A stretch of DNA of 64,000 nucleotides from Lapidilactobacillus bayanensis (lineage in GTDB: Bacteria; Bacillota; Bacilli; Lactobacillales; Lactobacillaceae). The position numbers and the translations under genes are program-made. Location of the stretch: contig NZ_RHOX01000011.1 of NCBI RefSeq assembly GCF_003946695.1, forward strand, positions 1 through 64,000, given 5' to 3'. Each line of letters starts with the position of its first letter. Position 1 is the stretch's first letter. Below the pieces are notes generated by a model. The model was not told the origin of the DNA. It saw nothing but the letters and a program-made list of their open reading frames with translations, and searched no databases. Shown in pieces: positions 10,926 to 19,747 of this stretch.

Positions 10926-10959
10926 AAAGGAATCGGGATTTTTGTCCCGATTCCTTTTT
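10926..10959 (+). terminator. terminator of the tRNA operon
   Basis: A perfect 13-bp stem (10926-10938 with 10945-10957) is followed by a T run. Its GGAATCGGGA arm resembles several other terminators in this window. Confidence 0.9.
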
Positions 10960-11031
10960 GGTTTATAATCTTAAGTAACCAAGGCAAAATTTGTACGACA
11001 ATGTTGAAGTAACTATCATTAGGAGGAAACT

Positions 11032-11214
11032 ATGAGTAAAAATGAGAATCGTTTTCAAGTTATTTCGGACGAAACAACCGCTTTTGCTAGTGGTACTAAG
11101 ATTTTAAAGGATACGCAAACAGGTGTCCTTTATCTTTTTCATTATTCAGGCTATGCTGGCGGGCTAACGGTATTACTTGATCAAAATGGACAGCCAGTTA
11201 TTGATCGTGACTGA
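11032..11214 (+). CDS. small DUF6440-like protein
   Basis: A 60-residue soluble protein after a strong AGGAGGAAAC site. The core (RFQVISDE, TGVLYLFHYSGYAGGLTVLLD, NGQPVID) matches my memory of the DUF6440 family of tiny Firmicutes proteins, whose function is unknown. No membrane segment or signal peptide is present. It is convergent with the next gene, with only 65 bases between them. The family name is from memory; the coding status rests on the ribosome site and the composition. Confidence 0.75.
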   Translation: MSKNENRFQVISDETTAFASGTKILKDTQTGVLYLFHYSGYAGGLTVLLDQNGQPVIDRD

Positions 11215-11279
11215 TTTTTGAATCGTTGGTACTGCCTTAGAAAAAAATAGACGGTCTGCTTGTATTTAAGATTAACCGT

Positions 11280-11960
11280 TCAAATTAAACTGACCAATGT
11301 TAACGTAATTAGCAATAGTGTCGGAAACTTCGATAGATTACGGCGCTTGGGATAGGTAATGGTACTTGCTAACAAAATAATCACCATCATAATGGCTGCT
11401 GGTAAACTAAGCAAGTGAGTTGACCCGAGCAGGACAACTGTCACGATGCCGATGAAAGGCCAGAGAAAGTCTAAAAAGTTCTTAATTGGAAAGCTGAACA
11501 TGACTTTAATTAAGTAAAGACCGGCAATTAATAAAACGTCATTAATGGTCATGGATTCAACGACTGTATCTAAAACCGTGATGGTCAGAAACAACGGAAT
11601 GACGCCTTGCTCAAGAATTCGAGTTAACTTATTGTTTAACCTAGGTGTACGATCAGTCATTAAATAAATAACGTATTGCATAAACAAAAGTAAAGCAATA
11701 ATCAGCATTTTTTGCCAAAGCAATAACAAAATCGGTATCAATAGTAAAATGTGATAAATCAAACGCGGCGTGGGCCAAAAGTCAGCAGATTCGGTGCTGA
11801 AAACGTAGATCAACGCGAAAAGCACAACGATTGCTAAATCAAGTGGCGCAATTGCCTTAAAGCTGTGATTGATCAAAAATGGTAACAAGATGATACCCGT
11901 TAATTCAATGACAATATTCAGAATTAAAAAATCAGCGGTTTGTGTTGTACGTTTATTCAA
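11280..11960 (-). CDS. hypothetical polytopic membrane protein
   Basis: I do not recognise this family. The product is about 226 residues and almost entirely hydrophobic, with about seven or eight likely membrane helices and few charged residues between them. The start TTG 11960 lies seven bases after GGAGGTC; a longer frame beginning at 11975 would overlap that site. It stands alone, divergent from metK and convergent with the DUF6440-like gene. Nothing around it suggests a substrate. Confidence 0.7.
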   Translation of the reverse strand: MNKRTTQTADFLILNIVIELTGIILLPFLINHSFKAIAPLDLAIVVLFALIYVFSTESADFWPTPRLIYHILLLIPILLLLWQKMLIIALLLFMQYVIYLMTDRTPRLNNKLTRILEQGVIPLFLTITVLDTVVESMTINDVLLIAGLYLIKVMFSFPIKNFLDFLWPFIGIVTVVLLGSTHLLSLPAAIMMVIILLASTITYPKRRNLSKFPTLLLITLTLVSLI

Positions 11961-12123
11961 ATAAATGACCTCCAAACTATGTTATTAATCGTAATGTTTT
12001 TTATTGGCTAGGTCAATTGATAAAGACATTACCTAATTTTGTTGTTCTGTAATAGGCGACTAAGAAATCAATGAAGTTTTAACGGATTGTTCAACGATTC
12101 GCCTTTAATTAAACTAGCGGATA

Positions 12124-12132
12124 TGCTAAACT
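12124..12132 (+). promoter_or_regulatory. extended -10 promoter of metK
   Basis: TGC followed by TAAACT (12127-12132) places the start of transcription near 12139, exactly where the SMK-box RNA begins. The -35 region (TTAATT near 12104) is weak. Confidence 0.6.
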
Positions 12133-12138
12133 AGTTTA

Positions 12139-12200
12139 GTTACATTTAGATTTCCGATGGGGTCCAGCAATGGAGCTGCCTTGTAACCTGAAAGGGGAAA
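12139..12200 (+). promoter_or_regulatory. SMK box (SAM-III) riboswitch
   Basis: This is the metK leader element known from Lactobacillales. GTTACA at 12139-12144 pairs with TGTAAC at 12182-12187, and TCCA/TGGA makes an inner hairpin. TTTCC at 12151-12155 can pair with GGAAA at 12196-12200, which covers part of the GGGGAAA ribosome site just before ATG 12204. In the known system S-adenosylmethionine stabilises the fold that hides the ribosome site, so metK translation is shut off when SAM is plentiful. Order and motifs (CCTTGTAACC, GAAAGGGG) match the Enterococcus element. Confidence 0.88.
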
Positions 12201-12203
12201 ATT

Positions 12204-13403
12204 ATGAAAAATCGTCATCTTTTTACTTCAGAATCCGTTTCTGAGGGGCATCCGGATAAAATTGCTGATCAAATTTCTGACGCAATTTTGGATGCAATTC
12301 TCGCACAAGATCCAACAGCCCGTGTTGCCTGTGAAACAACCGTGACCACTGGATTAGTTTTAATCGTTGGTGAAATTACCACCACTGCTTATGTTGATAT
12401 TCAAGCAATTGCGCGGCAAACAATTATTGACGCTGGCTATGATCGCGGCGAATATGGCTTTAATGGCCATAATTGCGCGGTACTCGTTGCTTTAGACGAA
12501 CAGTCGCCTGATATTGCCCAAGGCGTCAATGATGCGGTAGAAATACGAACAGAGGCTTCTGTTGATCCGCTTGACCAGATTGGTGCTGGTGATCAAGGGA
12601 TGATGTTTGGTTTTGCCGTTGATGAAACACCAGAATTAATGCCTTTACCGATTTCATTAGCTCATGCTTTAATGCGGCGGACTGCCAAAGTTCGCAAAGA
12701 AGGAATCTTGCCTTATTTACGGCCTGATGCTAAGTCGCAAGTCACGGTTGAGTATGATGAAGCAACTGGCAATATTCCGCAGCGCATTGATACCGTTGTT
12801 TTAAGCACGCAACATGATCCTGAAGTTGATTTGGACACGTTGGCTCACGATGTGATTGAAACAATTATTAAACCAGTGTTGCCAGTTGAATTGGTTGATC
12901 AAAAAACTAAATTCTTGATTAATCCAACTGGTCGCTTCGTGATTGGCGGCCCATCTGCTGACTCTGGGTTAACCGGTCGTAAGATTATTGTTGATACTTA
13001 CGGCGGTTATGCTCGTCATGGTGGTGGCGCGTTTTCTGGTAAGGATCCGACTAAGGTCGATCGTTCTGCCAGCTATGCTGCTCGCTACGTTGCTAAAAAT
13101 ATTGTTGCTGCTGGGTTGGCTCACAAGTGTGAAGTTCAATTAGCTTATGCAATTGGTGTCGCTCAACCAGTGTCGATTAATATTGATACTTTTGAGACGA
13201 GTGCTTATTCTGAAACGGAATTAATTGCTGCTGTTCGTGCCAATTTCGATTTGCGTCCAGCAGGTATTATTAAAATGTTAGATTTACAACGGCCAATTTA
13301 TAAGCAAATCGCTGCTTATGGTCATTTTGGACGTACAGATGTCGCGTTACCTTGGGAAAAGACTGATAAAGTTCATGCTTTACAGGCTTCTCTCAAAAAA
13401 TAG
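12204..13403 (+). CDS. metK: S-adenosylmethionine synthetase
   Basis: Makes S-adenosylmethionine from methionine and [22 protein letters not shown] at the N-terminus, [10 protein letters not shown] in the middle, and [19 protein letters not shown] near residue 275 are the ATP and metal-binding motifs. The product is 399 residues, the standard length. ATG 12204 follows the ribosome site that forms part of the SMK box, so expression is predicted to be controlled at translation by the product itself. Confidence 0.98.
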   Translation: MKNRHLFTSESVSEGHPDKIADQISDAILDAILAQDPTARVACETTVTTGLVLIVGEITTTAYVDIQAIARQTIIDAGYDRGEYGFNGHNCAVLVALDEQSPDIAQGVNDAVEIRTEASVDPLDQIGAGDQGMMFGFAVDETPELMPLPISLAHALMRRTAKVRKEGILPYLRPDAKSQVTVEYDEATGNIPQRIDTVVLSTQHDPEVDLDTLAHDVIETIIKPVLPVELVDQKTKFLINPTGRFVIGGPSADSGLTGRKIIVDTYGGYARHGGGAFSGKDPTKVDRSASYAARYVAKNIVAAGLAHKCEVQLAYAIGVAQPVSINIDTFETSAYSETELIAAVRANFDLRPAGIIKMLDLQRPIYKQIAAYGHFGRTDVALPWEKTDKVHALQASLKK

Positions 13404-13423
13404 TTACGAGTGATTTAAGAGGC

Positions 13424-13459
13424 GATCCGATTGGATGTATTCCAATTGGGTCCTTTTTT
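13424..13459 (+). terminator. terminator after metK
   Basis: A 12-bp stem (13424-13435 with 13441-13452, two G-T pairs) and a 5-base loop are followed by C and six T. Confidence 0.85.
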
Positions 13460-13582
13460 AGGTCAAAACATTGAATTGGGGTCGAAAGTGGAACAGGGTT
13501 AAGTTTTCAATTCACGATCGTATTCAACAAAAAGAAAACTGGGATTCTTGTCACAGTTACATTATTTGGAATTGAGGTCATT

Positions 13583-15049
13583 ATGAAGAAGAAACAAACA
13601 AATTTAGCTTTAGTTACCATTGCGATTTTTGTGGCGACGTTTATGACAGCGATTGAAGGAACAATTGTCTCAACGGCGATGCCAACAATTATTGGTAGTC
13701 TGCATGGTATTTCGATGATGAATTGGGTCTTTTCAATTTATTTACTTACATCATCAATTGCCACGCCGATTTATGGTAAATTATCTGATCGCGTCGGTCG
13801 TAAACCCATTTTTATTGTCGGCATTGTCATCTTTTTAATCGGTTCAAGTTTGGCCGGCTTATCGGATTCAATGTTGACCTTAATCTTGGCTCGAGCTTTA
13901 CAGGGGATTGGCGCGGGTGCGATTCAACCGATGACTTTTACCATGATTGCTGATATTTATCCCTTTGAAAAGCGTGCGAAAGTTTTGGGGTTAAACGGTT
14001 CTGCTTGGGGAATTGCCTCGATTATTGCACCGTTATTGGGTGGCTATATTGTCCAACATTTATCTTGGCACTGGATCTTCTTTATTAACGTACCGGTTGG
14101 TTTGATTACGCTATTCTTAGTCGTATTTTTCTTCCACGAAGAGCGCCATGCGAAAAAGGCGCCAATCGATTATGGTGGCGCGGCAACTTTAAGCGTCGTG
14201 CTATTATCACTTATGTTATTAGCCCAGAGTATTGGAACCGATTCGAATTTATTAGTCAATGGTGTGCGTTTCTTGATTGCCGCTGGTGCCGCCTGGCTAT
14301 TCATTCGTTGTGAACGGCGTGCTCAAGATCCGTTGATCCCACTTCAATTGTTCAAAAATCATTTATTCTTAGGGCAAAACTTGGTGGCCGCGTTAGTCAG
14401 TGGTGTGTTAATTGGCTTTGAAGTTTATATTCCGATGTGGATGCAAGGTATTTTAGGCTTGCCAGCTTCCATGGGTGGTTTTGCCGTCACCCCAAGCTCT
14501 GTTATGTGGATTTTGGGTTCGTTTATGGCTGGTAAGTTAATTCTGAAACGAACTGCACCACAAATTATTACAGGTAGTCTCACAATTATTTTGATCGGTA
14601 TTTCGATTTTAGGTTTCTTACCAATTGGCACGCAGTTTTATGTTTTCTTGTTAGTGGCTGCCTTTTTAGGAATTGGTTTTGGCGTTACGATTACGACGAC
14701 AACTGTTACCGTACAAAATGTGGTTTCCGCTGATGAAATTGGCGTCGCAACATCTTTGAATACATTATCGCGGACGCTTGGTCAAACGATTATGATGTCA
14801 ACTTTTGGCGTCATTCAAAATGCATTGTTTGCACGAGGCATCGAAAGTGATCCACGAATGAAGTTGTCAATGTTAAATCAACTCATTAATCCGGAAACAG
14901 CTAAGCAAATCTCCGCAGACTTGTTGCCAGAATTGCGAGCGGTTCTGTTGAATGCCATGCATGGTGTTTACTGGGTAGGCGTGTTGTTGACAATTATTGC
15001 GTTAGTCATTAACTTCTGGTCAGGACGACAGGCTAAACAAAAGATCTAA
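13583..15049 (+). CDS. MFS multidrug exporter, DHA2 (EmrB/QacA) type
   Basis: A drug/proton antiporter with about 14 membrane helices in 488 residues. Helix 1 contains AIEGTIVSTAMPTI, the acidic motif of this subfamily, with glutamate in place of the common aspartate. The loop after helix 2 has GKLSDRVGRKP (MFS motif A). RALQGIGAGAIQPM and the SWHWIFFINVPVG segment are also typical of DHA2 exporters. The start ATG 13583 follows TTGAGGTC. It is monocistronic, and a large structured repeat begins 38 bases after the stop. Substrates cannot be predicted. Confidence 0.9.
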   Translation: MKKKQTNLALVTIAIFVATFMTAIEGTIVSTAMPTIIGSLHGISMMNWVFSIYLLTSSIATPIYGKLSDRVGRKPIFIVGIVIFLIGSSLAGLSDSMLTLILARALQGIGAGAIQPMTFTMIADIYPFEKRAKVLGLNGSAWGIASIIAPLLGGYIVQHLSWHWIFFINVPVGLITLFLVVFFFHEERHAKKAPIDYGGAATLSVVLLSLMLLAQSIGTDSNLLVNGVRFLIAAGAAWLFIRCERRAQDPLIPLQLFKNHLFLGQNLVAALVSGVLIGFEVYIPMWMQGILGLPASMGGFAVTPSSVMWILGSFMAGKLILKRTAPQIITGSLTIILIGISILGFLPIGTQFYVFLLVAAFLGIGFGVTITTTTVTVQNVVSADEIGVATSLNTLSRTLGQTIMMSTFGVIQNALFARGIESDPRMKLSMLNQLINPETAKQISADLLPELRAVLLNAMHGVYWVGVLLTIIALVINFWSGRQAKQKI

Positions 15050-15086
15050 GCTTGCATGACATTGTGATCGATTAAAATAGTGGTAA

Positions 15087-15833
15087 CTAAAACTGTTTTG
15101 TTGTGGTTCTTCGCGCTTATGCAAAGGTTGCATACGGAGTGTAGCGCGTACCGTGAGGGAAAATAAATACTTTGTACTGGAACGTGGTGGACACTGCTTG
15201 AAGCCAATTTTTCCAAAATTGTCTCCAAGACAGGTCTTGTAGTAACAGCTAAAGCTGCAACAACAATCTCACCACTGAGCGGTATTTATTTTCCCTCACT
15301 TAACAAACGAGAGGGCAACCTTTACACAAGCGCTGAGTTGACGAGTGGTTGAATCGCCTTCTAATTTTTAGAAGCACAAATTTACTGTTAAATCACACCA
15401 TAACATCTTTTTCGTCAGTGCCGGAGGGAAATCGCGGTCAGCCGCGGAATTGTTGTTAGTGGTTTACCACTTACAACAAAGATTGTATTTGAGACAAATT
15501 TATTTGGCTCAAATCAAGCTCGCAGCGTTCCACCAGCGCATTTCCCGTAGGCACGGAGAACCACAACATAATAGTTCTAGGGCTTGCCGCTCTCAATAAA
15601 GTCCACATTCAAAGCGAATTGGTTTTGATTCAGCTTAGATCAAAGTTCGCAGCGTTCCACCAGCGCATTTTCCGTAGGCACGAAGAACCACAACATAACA
15701 GTTCTAGGGCTTGCCGCTCTCAATAAAGTTCACATTCAAAGCGAATTAGTTTTGATTCGGCTTAAATTAAGCTCGCAGCGTTCCACCAGTGCATTTCTCG
15801 CAGGCACGGAGAAGTACAACATAACAGTTTTAG
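15087..15833 (+). repeat. family-1 structured repeat, copy 1 (subtype C plus B, tandem B ends)
   Basis: A 747-bp element bounded by CTAAAACTGTT at 15087 and its inverse ending at 15833, about 31 bases similar at each end. Left half (subtype C): GCAAAGGTTGC/GCAACCTTT arms, then a perfect 18-bp inverted repeat (15153-15170 with 15282-15299) enclosing two hairpins. Right half (subtype B): 15418-15554 with GTGCC/GGCAC ends and two inner hairpins, followed by two more partial B ends. The motif GCAGCG recurs at 15522, 15649 and 15775, a 126-127 bp period. It fills the gap between the exporter and the convergent gene at 15927. I see no gene in it. Confidence 0.9.
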
Positions 15834-15897
15834 TGCTGGCTATCTGCAACGAAATGATTTAGATTCAGAAATACGAAAAAGCTTTTAACAATACAAC

Positions 15898-15928
15898 AAA
15901 AGGGTATCGCGTTTGCGATACCCTTTTT
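15898..15928 (-). terminator. terminator of the minus-strand gene at 15927
   Basis: A 9-bp perfect stem (GGGTATCGC at 15902-15910 with 15915-15923) has T runs on both strands. It directly follows the stop codon of the minus-strand gene and can also stop transcription from the plus strand. Confidence 0.85.
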
Positions 15929-16409
15929 AACGATCCAATTCTAAATTTCTCGTGATGAAATAAAAATAGGCAAAAACGGAACCGATGATCATCAGTATGC
16001 CAATCAATACGCGACTCAAAACATTTGAACCGCCACCAACACTGTCGCTCATTGTCGACATGAATGGCATCCAGCAGCCGAAAGCAAATAACAGGGCGAT
16101 AAATGCAGGGTGTCGTTGAACACTAGAATAAATGAATACCAACAAACCCACTGCGATCCCTCCCAAAAGTAGCCAGCGGGTCAGCGGATCGTTGATGCGG
16201 GTAATATTGCCTGACAGTCGCATGGACCCCCACTCAGAAATATTATTATCGGCTCGCGACGTCGCACTTAAAGAATCATAGGAAATAACGTGAAAATGAT
16301 TCTTAAACAAGAAGAAGTAATTGATTAGCACGACAATACCATAAGTAGGCAATAGATAGCCTCGAATAATTACCTTAAATGTGAAGATACCCTTTAGTTT
16401 TACACCCAT
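15927..16409 (-). CDS. hypothetical membrane protein
   Basis: I do not recognise this 160-residue protein. One hydrophobic helix near residues 18-35 is followed by a polar extracytoplasmic stretch of about 45 residues, then three helices (about 78-95, 100-118, 130-152) and a short charged tail. The start ATG 16409 lies seven bases after AAAGGAGG; a longer frame starts upstream of that site. It is followed by its own terminator. The PAP2 gene upstream is on the same strand, 102 bases away, so they may share a transcript. Confidence 0.7.
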   Translation of the reverse strand: MGVKLKGIFTFKVIIRGYLLPTYGIVVLINYFFLFKNHFHVISYDSLSATSRADNNISEWGSMRLSGNITRINDPLTRWLLLGGIAVGLLVFIYSSVQRHPAFIALLFAFGCWMPFMSTMSDSVGGGSNVLSRVLIGILMIIGSVFAYFYFITRNLELDR

Positions 16410-16511
16410 GAAATGCCTCCTTTGCATCAAAAAAACGATATTGATGGGCTAATATTAGATTTAGATTAAAGAAATGTCAATGCTTTTTAGAGGTTACGCT
16501 ATGTTCACCTT

Positions 16512-17156
16512 TTACTGATCACTCAATTCGGGCTTTAAATACGTTTTAACAGCGATTAACCAATGGACAGTCAGATTACCAAGTGCCAATAAGAAGCCGG
16601 CTGTGACGTCGCTAGGGTAGTGAACTTGGACGTAAAGACGACTGATGCCAAGTAGTAACAACATTAGCAGCATGAGCGTAATCCACAAATGGTGCCAGGA
16701 TCTCTGTTTAATTAAATAATGACCGATCAGAATTAAACTACCAAAGAACATGACGGCGGCTGTTGCGTGACCACTTGGGAAACTATAGCCTGTTTCGACA
16801 ACAAGGTGTGGTAATGACGGGCGCGGGCGTTGGACAATGCTTTTAACGAGATGATTAATTAGGTTGCCGATTATCATATTAATCGTAAGAAAGACACTCC
16901 AACGCCAATGTTTAATCGCGATTAGGACGAGGATGACAATCAAAGTGATGGTGGAAATAACCGCGGGATTGCCAATCTTGGTGTAGAGGGTGAAGAAAGG
17001 TGTGCTATTAGGATGCAAAGGTTTAAGCCAACCGTAAATCAGATTGTCATATTGATGAATCCAAGTTGCATGTTGTGTTACACCCCAATAAAAGCCGCTA
17101 AAAATGATGTAACACAAAATCACTAAACTAACTAATAAAGCGTCATGTTTTTTCAT
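16512..17156 (-). CDS. PAP2-family membrane phosphatase
   Basis: Type-2 phosphatidic acid phosphatase superfamily, probably acting on a lipid phosphate or undecaprenyl pyrophosphate at the membrane. All three catalytic motifs are present: KSIVQRPRP (about residues 98-106), FPSGHA with the first histidine, and SRLYVQVHYPSDV with the nucleophilic histidine and aspartate. Five or six membrane helices are predicted in 214 residues. The start ATG 17156 follows AGGTGA. Members range from PgpB-like to undecaprenyl-pyrophosphatases, and the substrate cannot be fixed here. Confidence 0.9.
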   Translation of the reverse strand: MKKHDALLVSLVILCYIIFSGFYWGVTQHATWIHQYDNLIYGWLKPLHPNSTPFFTLYTKIGNPAVISTITLIVILVLIAIKHWRWSVFLTINMIIGNLINHLVKSIVQRPRPSLPHLVVETGYSFPSGHATAAVMFFGSLILIGHYLIKQRSWHHLWITLMLLMLLLLGISRLYVQVHYPSDVTAGFLLALGNLTVHWLIAVKTYLKPELSDQ

Positions 17157-17495
17157 AAAAGTTCACCTACGAATATTTTTTGACAAGGTTGAGATAAAAG
17201 CAGCTTTTTTAATTTGCGGTTGCCAGATACTGAAGGCTTGATTTTAAATGACTTAATTCAGCCCGTTGCCCTCAATTATGAAGCCGGTTAGAAATTGAAC
17301 AACACGCTCAACGCTGTTTTTGGCTGGCATAGGATTATTATAGCAAACTATCGACCAAAGGTTTGCGGGATAAACAGTTTGGTACTAACTTGAGTAAAAA
17401 TCAGAACTGGTGCTATCGATTAAAGTATTTTAGTTTGGAGATTGGTATAATAGCAACAGCAGCTTTAAACTGTCATATTTTTAGTGGGGTTGACG
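17157..17495. other. divergent intergenic region with one promoter
   Basis: This 339-base gap separates the minus-strand PAP2 gene from the plus-strand MATE gene. The only clear signal is TGG followed by a perfect TATAAT at 17446-17451, an extended -10 that would start the MATE transcript near 17458. I see no gene, terminator or repeat in the rest. Confidence 0.6.
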
Positions 17496-18857
17496 ATGAA
17501 AAAGTTTTTAAATCATTATTTATCAGGTGAAGGCTTTGATTACCGCTTTGTATTGTCCTTGTTAGTGCCAGTGGTTTTTGATCAGTTCTTCCTGATTGCT
17601 TTTAACTTTATTAATACGGCCATGATTAGTTCATCTGGGGAAGCAGCAATAAGTGCGGTGAATATGGTTGGTAGTATTAATATTTTTCTCATTCAAATTT
17701 TTGTGGCGGTCGGTCTTGGCGGAACGGTCTTGATTTCGCAATATTTTGGTCGTAAAGAATATCGTATGATTGGTAAAGTCGTTAATGGAACGTTTTATGG
17801 GGCAATTTTAGTTGCGACTAGTTTAGCTATCATCTTCTTGATCGGCCATCAAGTTATTCTGAAGTTACTTTTTGGTGATGCCGAAGCAATCGTGATGAAA
17901 AACGCTCAACTGTATATGGTCGGTGTGTTGCTTAGTTATCCCTTCGAAGCAACGGTTGAAGGGACAAATGGTAGTCTGCGCGGGATCGGTCGTACTAAAA
18001 ATTCACTACAATTATCATTGACGATGAATGTTTTAAATCTAATTTTCAATTTTATTTTTATTAATTTTCTTAAGATGGGTGTGTTGGGTTTAGTCATCTC
18101 ATTAAATCTATCACGCTGGTTAGCAGCAGGTGCAGCTGTATTAATGTTATACAGTCACCGTGAATTGTTATCGTTGAAGTGGTCGTTGATGAAACGGATT
18201 GACTTTCGAATGGTCAAACGCGTTGTGATTGTTTGTATTCCTTTCGCTGCAGAGTCATTCTTCTTTAACGGCGGCAAAATTATTATGCAGATGATGATTG
18301 TTAGTTTAGGGACGCAAGCAATCGCCGCCAGTGCTATTGCCATGTCGTGGTCACAATTGCCAGAAATTATTCCCGCGGCTTTGCAAACTGCACTAGTTCC
18401 CATTGTTGGTCAATGTGTTGGTCGGCGGAATATTGCTGACGCTCGTAAAATCGCGCGTTCCTTTGTAGTTGGTGGTTATTTGGCGTTGATCATCTCGCAT
18501 CTCTTGTTAATTCCCGTTTATAAGCCTGGATTAGCTTTGTTTAATCCGTCGGCAGCAATTAAACCGCAGATTTTTCAAATTTATCTAATTTTTTGTGTTG
18601 GTCATTTCTTGGTGTGGAGTCTTAGTTTTATTTTACCATCGGCATTACGGGCAGCGGGTGACGCTAAATTTACAACGACGATTTCTTTACTCACGATGTG
18701 GATCGTGCGCGTTGGTCTGGGTTATATTTTTGGAATTGTGCTGCATTTCGGATTGAATGGTATTTACATTATTTGGACAGTTGAATGGGGATTGCGTGGG
18801 CTTATTTTTCTCATTCGTTTTCGTGGCCAGAAGTGGTATCGTCATCATTTGATTTGA
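17496..18857 (+). CDS. MATE-family multidrug/metabolite exporter
   Basis: About 453 residues and twelve predicted membrane helices in two six-helix halves, the MATE (NorM/DinF-like) fold. Typical segments are LVPVVFDQFFLIAFNFINTAMIS in helix 1, GLGGTVLISQYFGRKEYRMIGK between helices 2 and 3, and the repeat ALQTALVPIVGQCVGRRNIADARK in the second half. The start ATG 17496 lies six bases after a modest GGGGT; an in-frame GTG at 17484 has no better ribosome site. Exported substrate unknown. The gene is probably monocistronic, as ymdB has its own promoter. Confidence 0.9.
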   Translation: MKKFLNHYLSGEGFDYRFVLSLLVPVVFDQFFLIAFNFINTAMISSSGEAAISAVNMVGSINIFLIQIFVAVGLGGTVLISQYFGRKEYRMIGKVVNGTFYGAILVATSLAIIFLIGHQVILKLLFGDAEAIVMKNAQLYMVGVLLSYPFEATVEGTNGSLRGIGRTKNSLQLSLTMNVLNLIFNFIFINFLKMGVLGLVISLNLSRWLAAGAAVLMLYSHRELLSLKWSLMKRIDFRMVKRVVIVCIPFAAESFFFNGGKIIMQMMIVSLGTQAIAASAIAMSWSQLPEIIPAALQTALVPIVGQCVGRRNIADARKIARSFVVGGYLALIISHLLLIPVYKPGLALFNPSAAIKPQIFQIYLIFCVGHFLVWSLSFILPSALRAAGDAKFTTTISLLTMWIVRVGLGYIFGIVLHFGLNGIYIIWTVEWGLRGLIFLIRFRGQKWYRHHLI

Positions 18858-18879
18858 TAGCTATGAAACAGCGGTACTA

Positions 18880-18908
18880 CTGAAATATAACCTAATTTAT
18901 GCTAAAAT
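18880..18908 (+). promoter_or_regulatory. promoter of ymdB-mutS
   Basis: CTGAAA at 18880-18885 and TAAAAT at 18903-18908 are 17 bases apart, with TGC before the -10 giving an extended -10. Confidence 0.55.
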
Positions 18909-18933
18909 ATGACTAAATGAAAAGGGGTAGATT

Positions 18934-19734
18934 ATGCGAGTTATTTTTATCGGAGACGTCATGGGGCCAATTGGTCAAGAAACATTAGCAACTTATTTGC
19001 CAAAATTAAAGGCCAAGTATCGTCCGCAATTAACGATTGTTAATGGTGAAAATATTGCCATGGGTAAAGGCATCACGAAGTCGCTGTATAAGGCGATTTT
19101 GACGGCTGGTGCAGATGTCGTGACGATGGGCAATCATACCTTTGACAAAGATGATATCTATGAATTCATTGATGACGCTAATAAATTGATTCGTCCGGCT
19201 AACTATCCTGCCCAACACACACCGGGTAAAGGTTATGTTCTCACTAAAGTTAATCAAACGACAGTAGGTGTGATTAATTTGCAAGGACGCGTTTTTCTTG
19301 ATAGTATTGATGATCCTTTCGCGAAAGTTGACGAAATTTTGGCCGAAATTCAGAGCAAGTGTGATTATATCTTTTTAGATTTTCATGCCGAAACCACTAG
19401 CGAAAAAGAAGCAATGAGTTATTATGTCGATGGTCGAGTAACAGCCGTTGTGGGCACACATACCCATGTTCAAACGAACGATGCTAAGATTTTACCTCAA
19501 GGCACCGCTTATTTAACTGATGTCGGTATGACCGGTCCTTACGATGAAATTCTCGGGATGCGCAAAGAAAAAGTTATTGAGCGTTTCTTGAATCATCGTC
19601 CAGTTCGTTTTGAGACACCATTGACTGGTCGCGGTCAACTTAATGGTTGTGTCATTGATTTTTCAACACAACGCAATGCTGCCCGCAAAATCGAATTAAT
19701 TCAAATTAATCCTGATCATCCGTTTTTAGAGTAG
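18934..19734 (+). CDS. ymdB: YmdB-family metallophosphoesterase
   Basis: A calcineurin-like phosphoesterase. The Bacillus subtilis member hydrolyses 2',3'-cyclic nucleotides and influences biofilm and sporulation decisions; activity here is inferred. Metal-binding motifs appear in order: GDVMG (residues 7-11), NGEN, GNHTFD, DFHAE, and GTHTHVQT. The product is 266 residues, the family norm. AAAGGGG precedes ATG 18934. mutS starts 13 bases after the stop, so the two are cotranscribed. This ymdB-mutS-mutL order is common in lactobacilli, though recA and rny are not adjacent here. Confidence 0.93.
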   Translation: MRVIFIGDVMGPIGQETLATYLPKLKAKYRPQLTIVNGENIAMGKGITKSLYKAILTAGADVVTMGNHTFDKDDIYEFIDDANKLIRPANYPAQHTPGKGYVLTKVNQTTVGVINLQGRVFLDSIDDPFAKVDEILAEIQSKCDYIFLDFHAETTSEKEAMSYYVDGRVTAVVGTHTHVQTNDAKILPQGTAYLTDVGMTGPYDEILGMRKEKVIERFLNHRPVRFETPLTGRGQLNGCVIDFSTQRNAARKIELIQINPDHPFLE

Positions 19735-19747
19735 GAGTCGTTACAAT

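Noticed and set aside
10773-11012. A 79-codon plus-strand frame over the tRNA genes
   Set aside because: It reads through tRNA-Glu, tRNA-Val and the operon terminator.
15087-15833. CRISPR array
   Set aside because: The repeats are long, internally palindromic and only two to three in number, spacers are near-identical to each other, and no cas gene is present.
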